Part shown: in pieces, positions 1 to 9,983 of the stretch
Layout of the letters: each line of letters begins with the position of its first letter
Numbering within the stretch: the first letter of the stretch is position 1
Assembly: GCF_019320115.1 (NCBI RefSeq)
Contig: NC_089582.1
Location: 125,513,259-125,577,258 of the forward strand
Length of the DNA stretch: 64,000 nt
Direction: 5' to 3'
Source of the DNA: Miscanthus floridulus
Taxonomy: Eukaryota > Streptophyta > Magnoliopsida > Poales > Poaceae
Position numbers and translations under genes: made by a program
Notes under the pieces: model-generated
The model's database searches: none
What the model saw: only the letters and a program-made list of their open reading frames with translations
Told to the model about the DNA's origin: nothing

Positions 1-1492
1 ACAGGAAAGATGCAGTGTGGTCCTGAGAACCTAGTGAGTCAGTGAAACCAAAGCTACATTCATCATCAGCACCTACTGCTACTGGGAAATGAAGCAGACA
101 TGCACAACACTGGTAAAGCCAGCAAGGATTACTTGTTTATCAGTATTAACAAAGATAGATGACAAACTAGGACACAACCACAAAATCATGACAAATATAA
201 AATACATTTAGTAACAAATATACTAGCTCTAGCACAAATCACAAGTAACAATTTAGTAACAACGAGGCTAACGGTTCAATAACAGCATATTGCATATGCT
301 TAGAACTAAAATTGCAGTACCTGATACTTGCAATCTATATTATAGCAAACTGCAATTATGTAACTGCATCTTTAAATTGTTTGGTTTACTGAATCTTTAA
401 GTTGTCTGATCAGAAATAGTTCTTTGGTATCACTAAAGTACAACTGACATAAGACATAAGTGCTCCTGTAGCAGTGTCATTGACAGAAAACCACCTAATA
501 AAACAAGCTACTTGTGGAAAATGGTGCTTCTGGGGTTTGTATTATATTGATGTGCGAGGACAAGGACAAAAATGAGATATGTATTGGCACAAATCAGAAT
601 TAACAAAGTTCATGAAGTGAAAGCACAAATCACAAGAGATAATTTTTTACTATGAAAGGACAAAGTTTTTACCCTACCAGCTTCACAAATGCATTCTAAA
701 GACACAAACACACACTAATTCTCAAGCCGAATTAGATCTATTCCTTAAAGAGAAGACTTATATTAAAATAGAAATGAGATGCACTCCTTAAAAATGTACT
801 GTCTAGTGCTTACACTGAAACAAAAGACCCATTTCTAGTCCCAAATGGCCCATCCAGAAGAATATCGATGCCCTAAAGCAAGAACAATTGCATGCTCTAA
901 GTTAACTAAAATAGTGACAAAGTTATTTATAAAGACCAGATATTGCACATGTTACACACCATAATTGCAGTAGTTTAAGTGTGCAATTTACTACTAATAA
1001 ATGTGCAATCAAAAAAATTGTATAACTGCATCCATTTAGCACGAAAAACCTAACAGCACTATTTGGGATCTTAAAAGCTCACTATCACAAGGGGTTCAAC
1101 TGCTACAACTCTGAAAAAATTGAAATTCAAACATCAAAAAAGAGGATTAAATAAGATCTGTGGTAAGATATTGATAGGAGTAAGTCCATGATCACGGCAC
1201 TAACATTACAGAGTTCCACCAATTAAGACAAAATAATTTGTTTTAATACATTGTTTAGTCAGAGAGAAAGAGAGGTGCCATTAGAGCTAAGTAAAAAATC
1301 AACAGGAAGGCCAGCACAAGGTAATATACTTAATGATGTTTTCCCTGGCCAAGTGGCCATGGATGTTCAGGCCATTCTATATGAGAATGCATAAAGGTGT
1401 AAAAACCTGGATGATCCCCACATTTTATGCAGAATAGAATAAGATGATCCTCGATATCAATGTAAGTGTCAACGTAACAACAACAGACTTAC
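1..1492. other. AT-rich stretch, no gene recognised
   Basis: No exon could be assigned on either strand. The stretch lies just beyond the 5' splice site (minus strand) of the last recognised epimerase exon at 1493, so it may be the following intron, with further exons left of the window. The next conserved epimerase block (the asparagine-rich segment after the catalytic-domain entry) was looked for and not seen. Confidence 0.5.
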
Positions 1493-1988
1493 CTAAGGTG
1501 TTCCAATGTGCTCTCTCCCACATAAGCAACAGCTGCAAAGTGCATCACAGCATCAAATGCATTTTCAGCAAATATCTTGTTGACCTAGGAGCCAGTTAAG
1601 TGAAAAGAAGACTTTGGATGTAACTCTCCATAAGCAGAAAAGGCACAAGCAAAGCAGCTTTAGAAGCATAAATGAGGATGCAGATTTCTGGTCCCCCAGA
1701 TCAGCAAAGATGAATTGTAGTCTCCCAGGCTACGGAAATAAGCCCTGCAGAACCTTTACTGCTCCCATGTTTCCTCTAGATAGATTATCCTACAAGATGA
1801 ACCAAACTGTGCATCAGCAGAACGCTTAAATAACAATTAGTTCACACATTTAGTACAAAGAAAAACTTGATTACCACAATGGTAACTCGATAGTTAACCT
1901 TTAAGAGCCTTAAAGCGGCATGTGAACCAATATAACCAGCTGCTCCTGTAACTAAGACATGGGTAACCCCAGGTTCATGGTGAGAAAA
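1493..1988 (-). pseudogene. UDP-arabinose 4-epimerase (MUR4/UEL-type) fragment, three exons
   Basis: Three minus-strand blocks translate to consecutive parts of a plant UDP-arabinose 4-epimerase, the Golgi enzyme interconverting UDP-xylose and UDP-arabinose for cell-wall synthesis. Exon A (1988-1875) holds the NAD-binding loop [17 protein letters not shown] and ends at a GT donor. Exon B (1789 to about 1690) carries DNLSRGNMGAVKVLQGLFP and then ADLGD. Exon C (1584-1493) reads [20 protein letters not shown] and then YVGESTL, with AG acceptor and GTAAGT donor. Exon B has an in-frame TAG where the family has Glu, and no GT donor is visible at its end. The N-terminal membrane-anchor exon was not found upstream. 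The copy is therefore probably dead, either a relic or a captured piece. Family identity is fairly secure; functional status is inferred from the stop and the missing donor. Confidence 0.8.
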
Positions 1989-3061
1989 CTACAGGAATAT
2001 ACACACCATAGTCAGCTTTAAAGTTGGGAATCGAAGTACTATCAAATTCATCTAAGTTTTGTATACAAAGCACAAATCAGCATTAATTATCTAGATTGCT
2101 TGGGTGCCATGAAACAAAACACCAACTCTAGGTAGATAGCTAGATAACTGAAATTGTCATGATGTCACTCAGGCCTTAACTGCCACAACCAAGCAGTGGC
2201 AACAAACACATGCATGAAAGATCAAGTTGGAACATGGCCTAGGGTAAAAGGAACTGCAATAACAAAGACTATCGGCTGGAGGGATGTCACTTTCGATCTT
2301 TCATCATCTGCTCGCTAGCACCACCACAAGAAGGTACGGAGATATGTGAGGGAAACGAGTAGCATGGTGCTCTTCACTTTTGTTTTGTCATTACCCAAGT
2401 GTGTATTCCATGATAAGATACCAGACAAGCTTTGCTGCATGTTCTAAAACTTCTTCAAACTAACATATCTAGTTGATGAAGTGCATTGCAAGAAAACAAA
2501 AGGAGGGGAAGTCTCAGAAGAGGTTACAAAGTTACTACGTATAGGAACATTAATTGATTTGTAATTTATGATATGAAACATGAGTAGAAGGTGGGTTGGA
2601 AAAGTTTATTGAAAGGAATATGATAGGGTGGAAAAGTCTTACCACGCTATTGCCAACAAAACCATAAGATTGCTTCAGAACAAATATACATTAGAGAACA
2701 AATCATTCAAATAAACCAGAACCCTAACCTCTAAAACGAGGAAGAACACATGAACAAACCTAAACAACGAAAATTACAAGGAAGCAAAAGGATCAAACCT
2801 TGCACCCTGATGAAATGACCTCTGACCAATGTAAAGCATCACAGGGAAGAAGATAATGCACTAATAAAACAACCACAGAAACCAGGCGCAATTCCAAATT
2901 GAGAACAGTAACACTAAAAGTAGGCCCTGCAACTCAGGCAAAAAGCAACCAAAACATATCAGACAATGCATTCTTGACTCAACAACCACAAAAAATCGCT
3001 CCCAAAACAACCAAGTGCTCTATAGGTTCTGTGTAATAGAAATGATGACAATTATACTTAC
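1989..3061. other. Intergenic or intronic AT-rich DNA
   Basis: No coding segment is assignable. A short exon-like stretch near 2795-2850 on the minus strand ends at a GT but could not be matched to a family. No clear transposon ends were seen. Confidence 0.4.
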
Positions 3062-3138
3062 ACATAGTGACACTCCATAAAATTGCGAGCATCCAACACC
3101 AACTGATAGAAGATGTGTTGTCCCAAAATTACATGACT
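3062..3138 (-). other. Exon-like segment of unknown gene
   Basis: A 77-nt minus-strand block is flanked by a canonical acceptor (GACAG) and donor (GTAAGT). One frame reads SHVILGQHIFYQLVLDARNF followed by MECHYV, which looks like real protein rather than random translation. The family was not recognised. It lies in the same orientation as the epimerase and LRR pieces around it, so it may belong to the same captured or decayed cluster. Confidence 0.35.
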
Positions 3139-3379
3139 CTGTCAACAAAATGACAATGAGGAAATCAATGTAAAAATAGTAAAAAGACAAAGGTAGATGG
3201 AACTGAGACCACAAACTGATAAATGCAGAGTCCTAAAAATACATACACAAGAAAGCATCCAACAACTCAGGGTCAGCCTAGGGAACCAGTGTATGCAGAT
3301 GCATACACCAGAGAATTCAGAGGTGTACTTGCACTAATTGACACCATCAACAAACTTGGGTCCATCTTTTCCTCAAAAC

Positions 3380-3655
3380 CAGGGATGAAAACGGATCGGA
3401 TACGGACGGATATCACCGATATTATATTTGTTTTCATATTTCTGTTCGGATTCGGATTCGAATACGGATAGTGTCAACTATGTCGAATAGGATACGATTG
3501 GATATCGACATCATAAATATGCGATTTAAGTATTCGGATATGGATACGGTATCGGATGTTGGATATCCGAACTCGGATACGGACAGATCTCAACCCCTCT
3601 AAACGGATTCGGTTTCGAATACGGTCGGAAAATATCCGTACCGTTTTTATCCCTA
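3380..3655. mobile_element. hAT-type MITE with 8-bp target duplication
   Basis: The ends are near-perfect inverted repeats: CAGGGATGAAAACGG at the left, and the reverse complement of the right end reads TAGGGATAAAAACGG. The 276-bp element is rich in GGATA/TATCC motifs and folds on itself. It is flanked by CTCAAAAC at 3372-3379 and 3656-3663, an exact 8-bp direct repeat. An 8-bp duplication with a CAGGG-type end is the mark of the hAT superfamily. There is no coding capacity, so it is non-autonomous. Confidence 0.85.
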
Positions 3656-3885
3656 CTCAAAACACAGATAACAACCTTGATAGACAAACCTGTCAGCCAA
3701 AAGCAAGATAAAGCTATCAGAAACATCCAATTTTACAAAGAAAAATACAAACACAGGGATCATGGCACCATGCCACAAGTACATGACACTCAATAGTCGA
3801 AGCATACCTCCATGCTACTAACACAGGCTGATATCAAATAGTACATGTACAAAAGTACAATTTCTATAACAGGAGTTAAAAACAA

Positions 3886-4005
3886 TCACACATCTAGAGC
3901 AGAAATTAAGCAAGGAAGCTGAGAATGGACATCTTTAAAATCATCATTTTCAGAATCACTAGAGCTAGATAAATCAACTACACCACCAGGCCTTTTCCAA
4001 ACCAT
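3886..4005 (-). other. Exon-like segment, acidic/serine-rich, unknown gene
   Basis: A 40-codon minus-strand open stretch follows a CTAG acceptor preceded by a pyrimidine tract. It reads MVWKRPGGVVDLSSSSDSEN and continues with acidic residues to a TGA. Ser/acidic tracts of this sort are common in nuclear proteins, but no family was identified. It shares orientation with the neighbouring gene pieces. Confidence 0.35.
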
Positions 4006-4373
4006 CTAGCAAAGAAAAAATGAACAAACAAAAACATTACTAAATCAAGCTAAAAAAGCATGGACACGGCAGCCATTAGCCCACGGCAGCGGAAACCTGA
4101 CCAGGGTGCCGCAGCTTGGCCTGCCCGCCCACTCCCAGCACAACGTTCTGCACACAGCCAAGGCAACACTCAATCAACCGTACGTGCATCACTCAATCAA
4201 CAAACAGACCTATGAACCAGATCTCATTACCGCATATCAACATACGCACAACATGGAGGCAGAGAGCACCCATCCGACCAGAATGAAAACAACGACGACA
4301 AAATCCAGAATGAGGAAGGCGCATCCGCAGAACACGACGACACAGAGACCACATACGCACTGGAGCAAAACCA

Positions 4374-4709
4374 ACCGAGCACGACGAGGCTGGACAGCCT
4401 GGAGAAGGAGTCCGGTATCATGCCCGCGAGGTCGTGGTTGCCCCCGGCGCGCAGCGACTCGTGCAGGCGCAGGTCGCCGAGAGACGGCGGGAGCTCGCCC
4501 GAGAGGCGGTTGTCGAAGAGGAGCAAGTCCCTGAGCGTGGGCGCGAGCGACGCGAGCTTCGGCAGGATGGGCTCGGAGAGCTGGTTGGAGTTGAGCGCCA
4601 GGGTCTCGAGCGCCGGCGGGATGGGGCCCGTGTGTGCGTTGCCGCTGATATCAAGAACGGCGAGGTGGCGGCACCGCCACAGGTCGTCGGGACGGCGCCT
4701 GTGAGCCAA
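4374..4709 (-). pseudogene. LRR receptor-like kinase ectodomain fragment
   Basis: The minus strand encodes about four to five plant leucine-rich repeats, including LAVLDISGNAHTGPIPPAL, TLALNSNQLSEPILPKLASL, LRDLLLFDNRLSGELPPSLG and SLRAGGNHDLAGMIPDSFSR. The run resembles subfamily XI receptor kinases of the RGI/RCH1 type. There is no signal peptide, transmembrane segment or kinase domain. A one-base frame change near 4685 separates the start of the matching repeat from the rest, and a few residues are missing before TLALNSN. Downstream the frame runs into unrelated sequence. The base composition is much more GC-rich than its surroundings, as expected for an exon piece moved into AT-rich DNA. 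The call is a non-functional captured or relic fragment. Confidence 0.75.
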
Positions 4710-5244
4710 ACCCTAGAGAAATCGCCAGTCGCCGCCGAGGAGAACGCGAGGAAGACGAGAGGAAATGAAAATGAGGAAAAGGGGGAACAGACGCTCCACA
4801 TTCGGGCGCGAGTCCCAGAGAAACTCAAACAGTAGCACTGATAATCGGGACCCACGACACAGAGAAACAAACACCCATCCAACGGACACAAAATTCGTAT
4901 GCCAACAAACAACAAAACACATGTGTGTCATGTAGCATTCCCGTTCATATAATGTTGAAGGAAAGTAAGCCCTCGTACGATTTCGATATGGAAATGACAA
5001 AGTTGTACGCACTTACAAGTTCTACTACTTCCTCCTTAACCTGTCAGAAGACATTGCTACACGCATCAATTCTTTTGCTTTAGCCACAAGAGTTTTTGTG
5101 CTCTCTGAGTCCTGCATTCCCCAAGAAGATCGTGTACCTCTCAACCCTTGAGGGTGTTTGTTCTACCATCAATAATGCTTTCATCATGCTGTACTGGTTG
5201 AAAAGCTCTGCATTATGAGAATTGTACTTCATCAAATATATGGC
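4710..5244. other. No assigned gene; possible exon remnant 5040-5150 (minus)
   Basis: On the minus strand about 5150-5040, one frame reads DSESTKTLVAKAKELMRVAM and a little further in a protein-like way before two stops. The family is unknown. Nothing else was recognised in this stretch. Confidence 0.3.
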
Positions 5245-5259
5245 TTACTCAATTATTAC

Positions 5260-5460
5260 CCTCATAGTTCCAGGACAATGAACCGCTGGGTTCATATTTG
5301 CTTTCAGGGAGTCAACAAGCATCTTCCCAAACATTTCCTTACTCTGACCATTCTCTAGTTCTTGATCAAAGTTTACACGAATGAGTTTACATATTTGTGA
5401 ACTAAGCCCAATGAGGGCCTCTAGTTCTTCCCCTTCTTCATCCATTATGCTCTCCAGAAC
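5260..5460 (-). other. Exon-like segment, unknown protein
   Basis: After a TTACAG acceptor, the minus strand is open for about 66 codons beginning VLESIMDEEGEELEALIGLS, then containing NGQSKEMFGKMLVDSLKANM. A GGTAATAA near 5260 could serve as donor. Composition and codon flow look like a genuine helical-protein exon, but no family could be named. Same orientation as the 1.5-4.7 kb pieces. Confidence 0.4.
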
Positions 5461-5818
5461 CTGTAATTAGGGGCACGAAGTCAAGTAGAGTTCAAATATT
5501 ACTGACAAACAGTTGCTTTAGCAAGTTGTTGTTTTCCATCATTTGCTCATGTCTGTTATTCCTAAATATTGCAACTGTTTTTTACCATCCTAGAAAAAGA
5601 TACACTAGGGTCACTTAATGTAAAAGAACATCCATGGATATGCATATTTACATAGTGAAGTGACCTGAGGAAGAAATGTAGGTAAATTAACAAGTTGAGG
5701 GGAAGATTACAGAACATATTGCAAATGATGAACTGCAATTGAAGCTAACTTGTAGCTTGAATGAAATTGGCTCCTATGCCTTTTGGAATCAACACTCACT
5801 CCATAGTTTAATCTGGCT

Positions 5819-6003
5819 AAGTCCACATTACCTTCATGTAGTTTGTTATAAGCATCTCAAACACCTCTAGTCTAATTTGAGGACAGAATTCTCTAAAGAA
5901 CAGAACTGAAAAACCATCAGGTCCCGACACTGATTTATTTTCCATATCATGCACTGTCGGACTGTCATCTCTAACGACGTCTTTGAGTCATTCTTTCAAC
6001 ATG
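5819..6003 (-). mobile_element. LINE (L1-type) reverse transcriptase scrap
   Basis: The minus strand encodes ENKSVSGPDGFSVLFFREFC, the conserved xGPDGF entry motif of plant L1-type LINE reverse transcriptases, followed by VFEMLITNYMKV. Only this small part of the domain is present. No endonuclease, YADD motif or poly-A tail was seen, so it is a dead fragment. Confidence 0.65.
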
Positions 6004-6716
6004 AATTCAGCATTCCCATGCCACTAGCAATTTCCTCCGTGGCCTCTTGAATTGTTACAAAATCAACCTGTCCCATTTGAATCCCTAAATCCTGCAAATT
6101 TCTATCTTCATTCATCTTTGAGAAGCATATATACATCAGCATCCTCTCCCATTTCATTATGTTCTGCCATTTCTTCTACCTCAAACACCAACCCAACAAG
6201 AATAACTCTCAAGTGGTGCAAACAAAACATGAGTTGGATATACGGCCTGGAAAATACAAGCACTCAAAGGTCATCCAATCAAACTGTTTCTCATTTTTCG
6301 ATGAGTAAGATAATTTTAAGTTTGACCAAATCTGTAAGAAATTTATGATGTCGAATAATTATCATTAGATGAATCATGAAAGTATGCCTATTTGGAGACA
6401 AATGCTAGTATGCATGGAGGAGACAGGCAGTTGTTGCGTGCAGTTTTTATCATTTTTTGATATGGCGGCATTCCAAGAGTTGCTGGGTTTTCTTTTTTCT
6501 ATTTTTAGATGTGGATACTGTATTTTGACAGCTACGTGCGGCAAGCCGCGCACATCTGCCGTGAACTTCATTTAGCAGTACCAAGAAAGGTGCTTCAGAT
6601 CAGGCGAGATTATGGAACTAAGATTAGCTCTTGACGACGATTTTCATTTAGCCCCGAACTTTTGTACTGGAATTCTTGGTGACCAAGGGAAACCAATCAA
6701 ATAATCATCTCCTCGA
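6004..6716. other. Upstream region of UGT gene
   Basis: No other coding feature is assigned. It includes the presumptive promoter and short 5' leader of the glycosyltransferase that starts at 6717. No convincing TATA box or motif could be singled out. It does not resemble the upstream region of the UGT copy at 45.6 kb. Confidence 0.35.
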
Positions 6717-8171
6717 ATGGGAACACCAACGGTGGTGCTCATCCCGTTCTGCGTCACCGGCCACCTGACGTCCATGCTCCAAGCCGGCAAGCGGATGCTG
6801 ATGAGCAGCGGCGGCGACCGCGCCATGTCGCTCACCGTGCTCCTCGCGCCACTGCCGATGGCCAGGTTCGCGCACATCGTAGAGCAGGAGGCCTCCTCTG
6901 GCTCGGGGTTTGACATCCGCTTCCACCGCCTCCCTGACGTGGAGCTCCCCGCCTTCTCCGGCCCGGAGGACATGATCTCCAGCTTCATTCAGCTGCAAGC
7001 GTCCAACGCTAAGGCGGCCATTGCCGGCCTGGGATGCCCCGTCGCCGCCGTCGTCATGGACTACTTCTGCACCGCGCTGTTCGACGTCACCCGCGAGCTG
7101 GCACTGCCGGTGTACGTGTACTTCACGTCCCCGGCCTCCATGCTCGCGCTCATGCTGCGGCTGCCGGCGCTGGACCAGGAAGTGGCGGGGGATTTTGGGG
7201 AGGCGGAAACGGCGTTCGACGTGCCTGGTATGCCGCCGGTGCCAGCGGCTTTCCTGCCGAATGCCGTGATGAAGAGGGATTCGGGCTACACGTGGAGCAT
7301 GTACCACGCCAACCGGTTCATGGAGGCCGCCGGCATCATCGTCAACACGGTGGCGGAGCTCGAGCCGGAAGCCCTCGCGGCCATCGCTGAAGGCAGGTGC
7401 ATGCCCGGGCGCCGCGTCCCGACCATCTACCCGATCGGTCCCGTGATCGCCTTTGCTCCGCCTGCCGAGCAATCGCACGAGTGCCTGCGCTGGCTGGACG
7501 CGCAGCCGCGTTCGTCCGTGGTCCTGCTCTGCTTCGGGAGCATGGGCAACCTGACCATGGGGCAGGTGCACGAGATCGCTGAGGGCCTGCAACGCAGCGA
7601 GCACCGGTTCCTGTGGGTGCTCCGTGGCCCGCCGCCAGCCGGGTCGCCGTACCCGACCGACGCCAACGTGGAGGAGCTGGTCCCGGGAGGCTTCTTGGAG
7701 AGGACCAAGGAGAGGGGCCTCGTGTGGCCGAGATGGGCGCCGCAGAAGGAGATCCTGTCGCACCCGTCCATCGGGGGCTTCGTGTCGCACGGCGGGTGGA
7801 ACTCGACGCTGGAGAGCCTGTGGCACGGCGTGCCGCTGGTGACGTGGCCGCTGTACGCGGAGCAGCACATGAACGCGTTCGTGCTTGTGGCGGGCCTGGG
7901 CGTCGCCGTGGCGATGGAGGTGGACAGGAGGCGGGGCAACTTCGTGGAGGCCGCGGAGCTGGAGCGCGCGGTGCGGGCGCTGATGGGCGGGTCGGAGGGG
8001 AGGAAGGCGAGGGAGAAGGCCGCCGAGGCGAAGGCCGCGTGCCGGAACGCGGCAGAGGAGGGCGGGTCGTCGTGTGCCGCGTTGCAGAGACTGATGCGCG
8101 AGATCTCGGGACTCGGAGGGGCGTCAAGGCGCGACCCTGCATCCTGCAGCTGCAGGCATGGGTTTTGCTAG
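6717..8171 (+). CDS. Family-1 UDP-glycosyltransferase, UGT88-like (group E)
   Basis: A single uninterrupted exon encodes 484 residues, the usual length for plant family-1 UGTs, which transfer glucose (or another sugar) from a UDP-sugar to small molecules such as flavonoids and hormones in the cytosol. Catalytic His16 lies in FCVTGHLTSML, and the partner Asp115 in VVMDYF. The 44-residue PSPG donor-binding box spans W340-Q383 (WAPQKEILSHP, then [20 protein letters not shown], ending YAEQ). Q383 at the box end usually goes with UDP-glucose preference. The N-terminal VVLIPF and VPGMPPVP stretches suit the UGT88/group E clade. The acceptor cannot be predicted. ATG at 6717 places the conserved N-terminal beta strand at the start. 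A decayed paralogue lies at 45.6 kb. GC content is high, typical of grass UGTs. No stop or frame break was seen; likely functional. Confidence 0.9.
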   Translation: MGTPTVVLIPFCVTGHLTSMLQAGKRMLMSSGGDRAMSLTVLLAPLPMARFAHIVEQEASSGSGFDIRFHRLPDVELPAFSGPEDMISSFIQLQASNAKAAIAGLGCPVAAVVMDYFCTALFDVTRELALPVYVYFTSPASMLALMLRLPALDQEVAGDFGEAETAFDVPGMPPVPAAFLPNAVMKRDSGYTWSMYHANRFMEAAGIIVNTVAELEPEALAAIAEGRCMPGRRVPTIYPIGPVIAFAPPAEQSHECLRWLDAQPRSSVVLLCFGSMGNLTMGQVHEIAEGLQRSEHRFLWVLRGPPPAGSPYPTDANVEELVPGGFLERTKERGLVWPRWAPQKEILSHPSIGGFVSHGGWNSTLESLWHGVPLVTWPLYAEQHMNAFVLVAGLGVAVAMEVDRRRGNFVEAAELERAVRALMGGSEGRKAREKAAEAKAACRNAAEEGGSSCAALQRLMREISGLGGASRRDPASCSCRHGFC

Positions 8172-8182
8172 TGTAGTACTAA

Positions 8183-8281
8183 CCTGTTTGGAACGCGGGA
8201 TTTTTTTTATTTGTGCGTTTTTCTTGTGAAATTGAACGGATTTCTATGAAATTTCCGTGTGATTCCTGTGTTCCAAACATG
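8183..8281. repeat. Small MITE-like inverted repeat 3' of UGT
   Basis: CCTGTTTGGAACGCGGGA at the left is the imperfect inverse of the right end TCCTGTGTTCCAAACATG, about 100 bp apart. It begins 11 bp after the UGT stop codon, so it probably lies in the 3' UTR. No clear target duplication was found. Confidence 0.5.
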
Positions 8282-9526
8282 CCCCTAGTAGGTGCAGGGG
8301 AACCAAGTGCAGGATGGATTTTTTTGCATGGATCGTGGCATCGTGCAATAGCTCTTGGCTTACGTACGAGCATGTTCCGTAGTACTGTGATCCCTGCTTG
8401 TGCAATTGTGCTCGGCTCATATCATATACACCAGTACTAGAGAATTTTGTATAGTTCCATGGATGAACCGGCTGTGAAGAAAGAATGTGCTACATACAAG
8501 GCTAACAATGTTTAAAAAGAAAAGCACAGGAATCAGTGTTGAGCTGGAGATCGAGTGTTATTAGTCGTCTTTTTTGTTTCGATGAAAGAAGAATTATTTT
8601 AGATAATAGCTGAGTATATCAACACGTTACAAGCTTTTTGAATTACACAAATATTCAGAAATTAATTTTTATCTAAATTGCACCCATACAGTAAATAGCT
8701 CGAAATCTCAAAACCGACACTTTGCAGTATGGATGACCACACAGACAAACACTCGGAGAATAGATGCCCAACGAACGACGACCAACATTCATACGAGCGG
8801 AGTTGAGCAACTTCTTCTTTCTGACGCCGTAATTATCGCCCCCATCTTCAACAGAGCCGCCATGGATAAAACGATTTCACCCTGCCCTCTCGCTGTCGCT
8901 AGAGAGGAGAAGATAAATCCTTAAAACCAAGAAACTTGGCATGGAGAGACCCTAACCCTAAGGACTCGATCTACTTAAAAAAAACTTATTAAAAACGATG
9001 GATCCCGACTCCCTTCGACCTCCGACGATATGCTAGAGGAGTGAGGGAGGGGGACCAGCGGTGGTGGCGGCGGTGGGTGATGGCGGCGCTCAGTCGCAAG
9101 ACATGAGCAGGCCTAGGGTGGCTACTCGGGTAAGGGCTACGTTGGGTTTCTCGTTATTGTCAGTGTTATTAGTCGTCTATGTGCATCCACTTGTCCGTGC
9201 CATAAAACTCCACAACATCTTACTATTATTAACTAGGGGCTTTAAAGAAAAATATGCTAATATTTTTTATAATTTATAATAAACATATTTTTTCATGCTA
9301 ATATTTTTTCCGAGTGGAGTTTTTTTCACAACATCTTACTATTATTAATATTTTTTCATGCTAATATTTATAATAAACACCTTGGTCATATGAAAGATAA
9401 TTTATAATAATATGCTAATATTTTTTATAAATTACCCACACCTGCTATGAAAGATAATGCAAAATAAACCCTACGTTTGCATTCAAATTAACCATATGTC
9501 ATTATGAAAGAAAAATACAAAGTGAC
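8282..9526. other. Intergenic DNA, AT-rich towards the right
   Basis: No gene recognised. From about 9230 the DNA is very AT-rich with repeated ATAATATTTTT-like stretches. Similar AT-rich DNA with ACCCA...TATGAAAGATAAT motifs continues after the retrotransposon (23.26-23.95 kb) and after the TIR element (24.85-25.4 kb), so these blocks probably formed one region before the insertions. Confidence 0.45.
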
Positions 9527-9917
9527 TGTCGGTGCAGGACCCATGGGATACCCCACAAGGAAGGGAGAAGATCTAGTCTAACTAGGATTCTTCCCATGTA
9601 ATCTTAGTAGTAGTATTATTCTGTAATTCTACTAGGAACTCTCATTGTAAACTGACTAGGATTCTAACCTCCTGACTATATAAAGGAGGGCAGGGTTCCT
9701 AGAGACAGGACTTTGACGACACAATACTTCATAATCAATCCAACACAAAGGCTAACGCCGACTGGACGTAGGGCTATTACTCGATCTACGATCGAGGGTC
9801 CGAACCAGGATAAATCGACTGTCTCTTGCGTTAAGCATCGAGTTCCGCATACGCTGAAGCCCGAACATACTGCCCCGGGTACCCCCGTGGCAGGCTATCG
9901 GTGGTCAAACATCGACA
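9527..9917 (+). repeat. 5' LTR of element 1
   Basis: 391 bp starting TGTCGGTGCAGG and ending AAACATCGACA. It contains a TATA box TATATAAA at 9677-9684, followed by the likely transcription start region. The 3' copy is the same length. Confidence 0.92.
9677..9684 (+). promoter_or_regulatory. TATA box in 5' LTR of element 1
   Basis: TATATAAA followed by GGAGGG, conserved at 23014-23021 in the 3' LTR. This is the expected core promoter of the retroelement. Confidence 0.65.
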
Positions 9918-9937
9918 GCTGGCGCGCCAGGTAGGGG
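9918..9937 (+). other. Primer-binding site region of element 1
   Basis: Directly after the 5' LTR, GCTGGCGCGCCAGGTAGGGG sits where the tRNA primer-binding site must lie. The TGGCGCGCCAGGTAGGGG core resembles PBS regions of other plant gypsy elements. The tRNA was not assigned. Confidence 0.6.
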
Positions 9938-9983
9938 CTTTCGGCGACTTTGCATCCGAGAGCTCGACGGACCTCGACAACAT

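Noticed and set aside
3223..3471. 82-codon plus ORF entering the hAT-type MITE
   Set aside because: Half of it is MITE sequence, and the first part has no recognised family.
6705..8142. Long minus-strand ORFs (266 and 387 codons) opposite the UGT
   Set aside because: Shadows of a GC-rich exon: Arg/Pro/Ala-rich text without domain features, while the plus frame has all UGT motifs.
8950..8965. Telomere-like CCCTAACCCTAAGG
   Set aside because: Only two units, no array; chance or a common plant motif.
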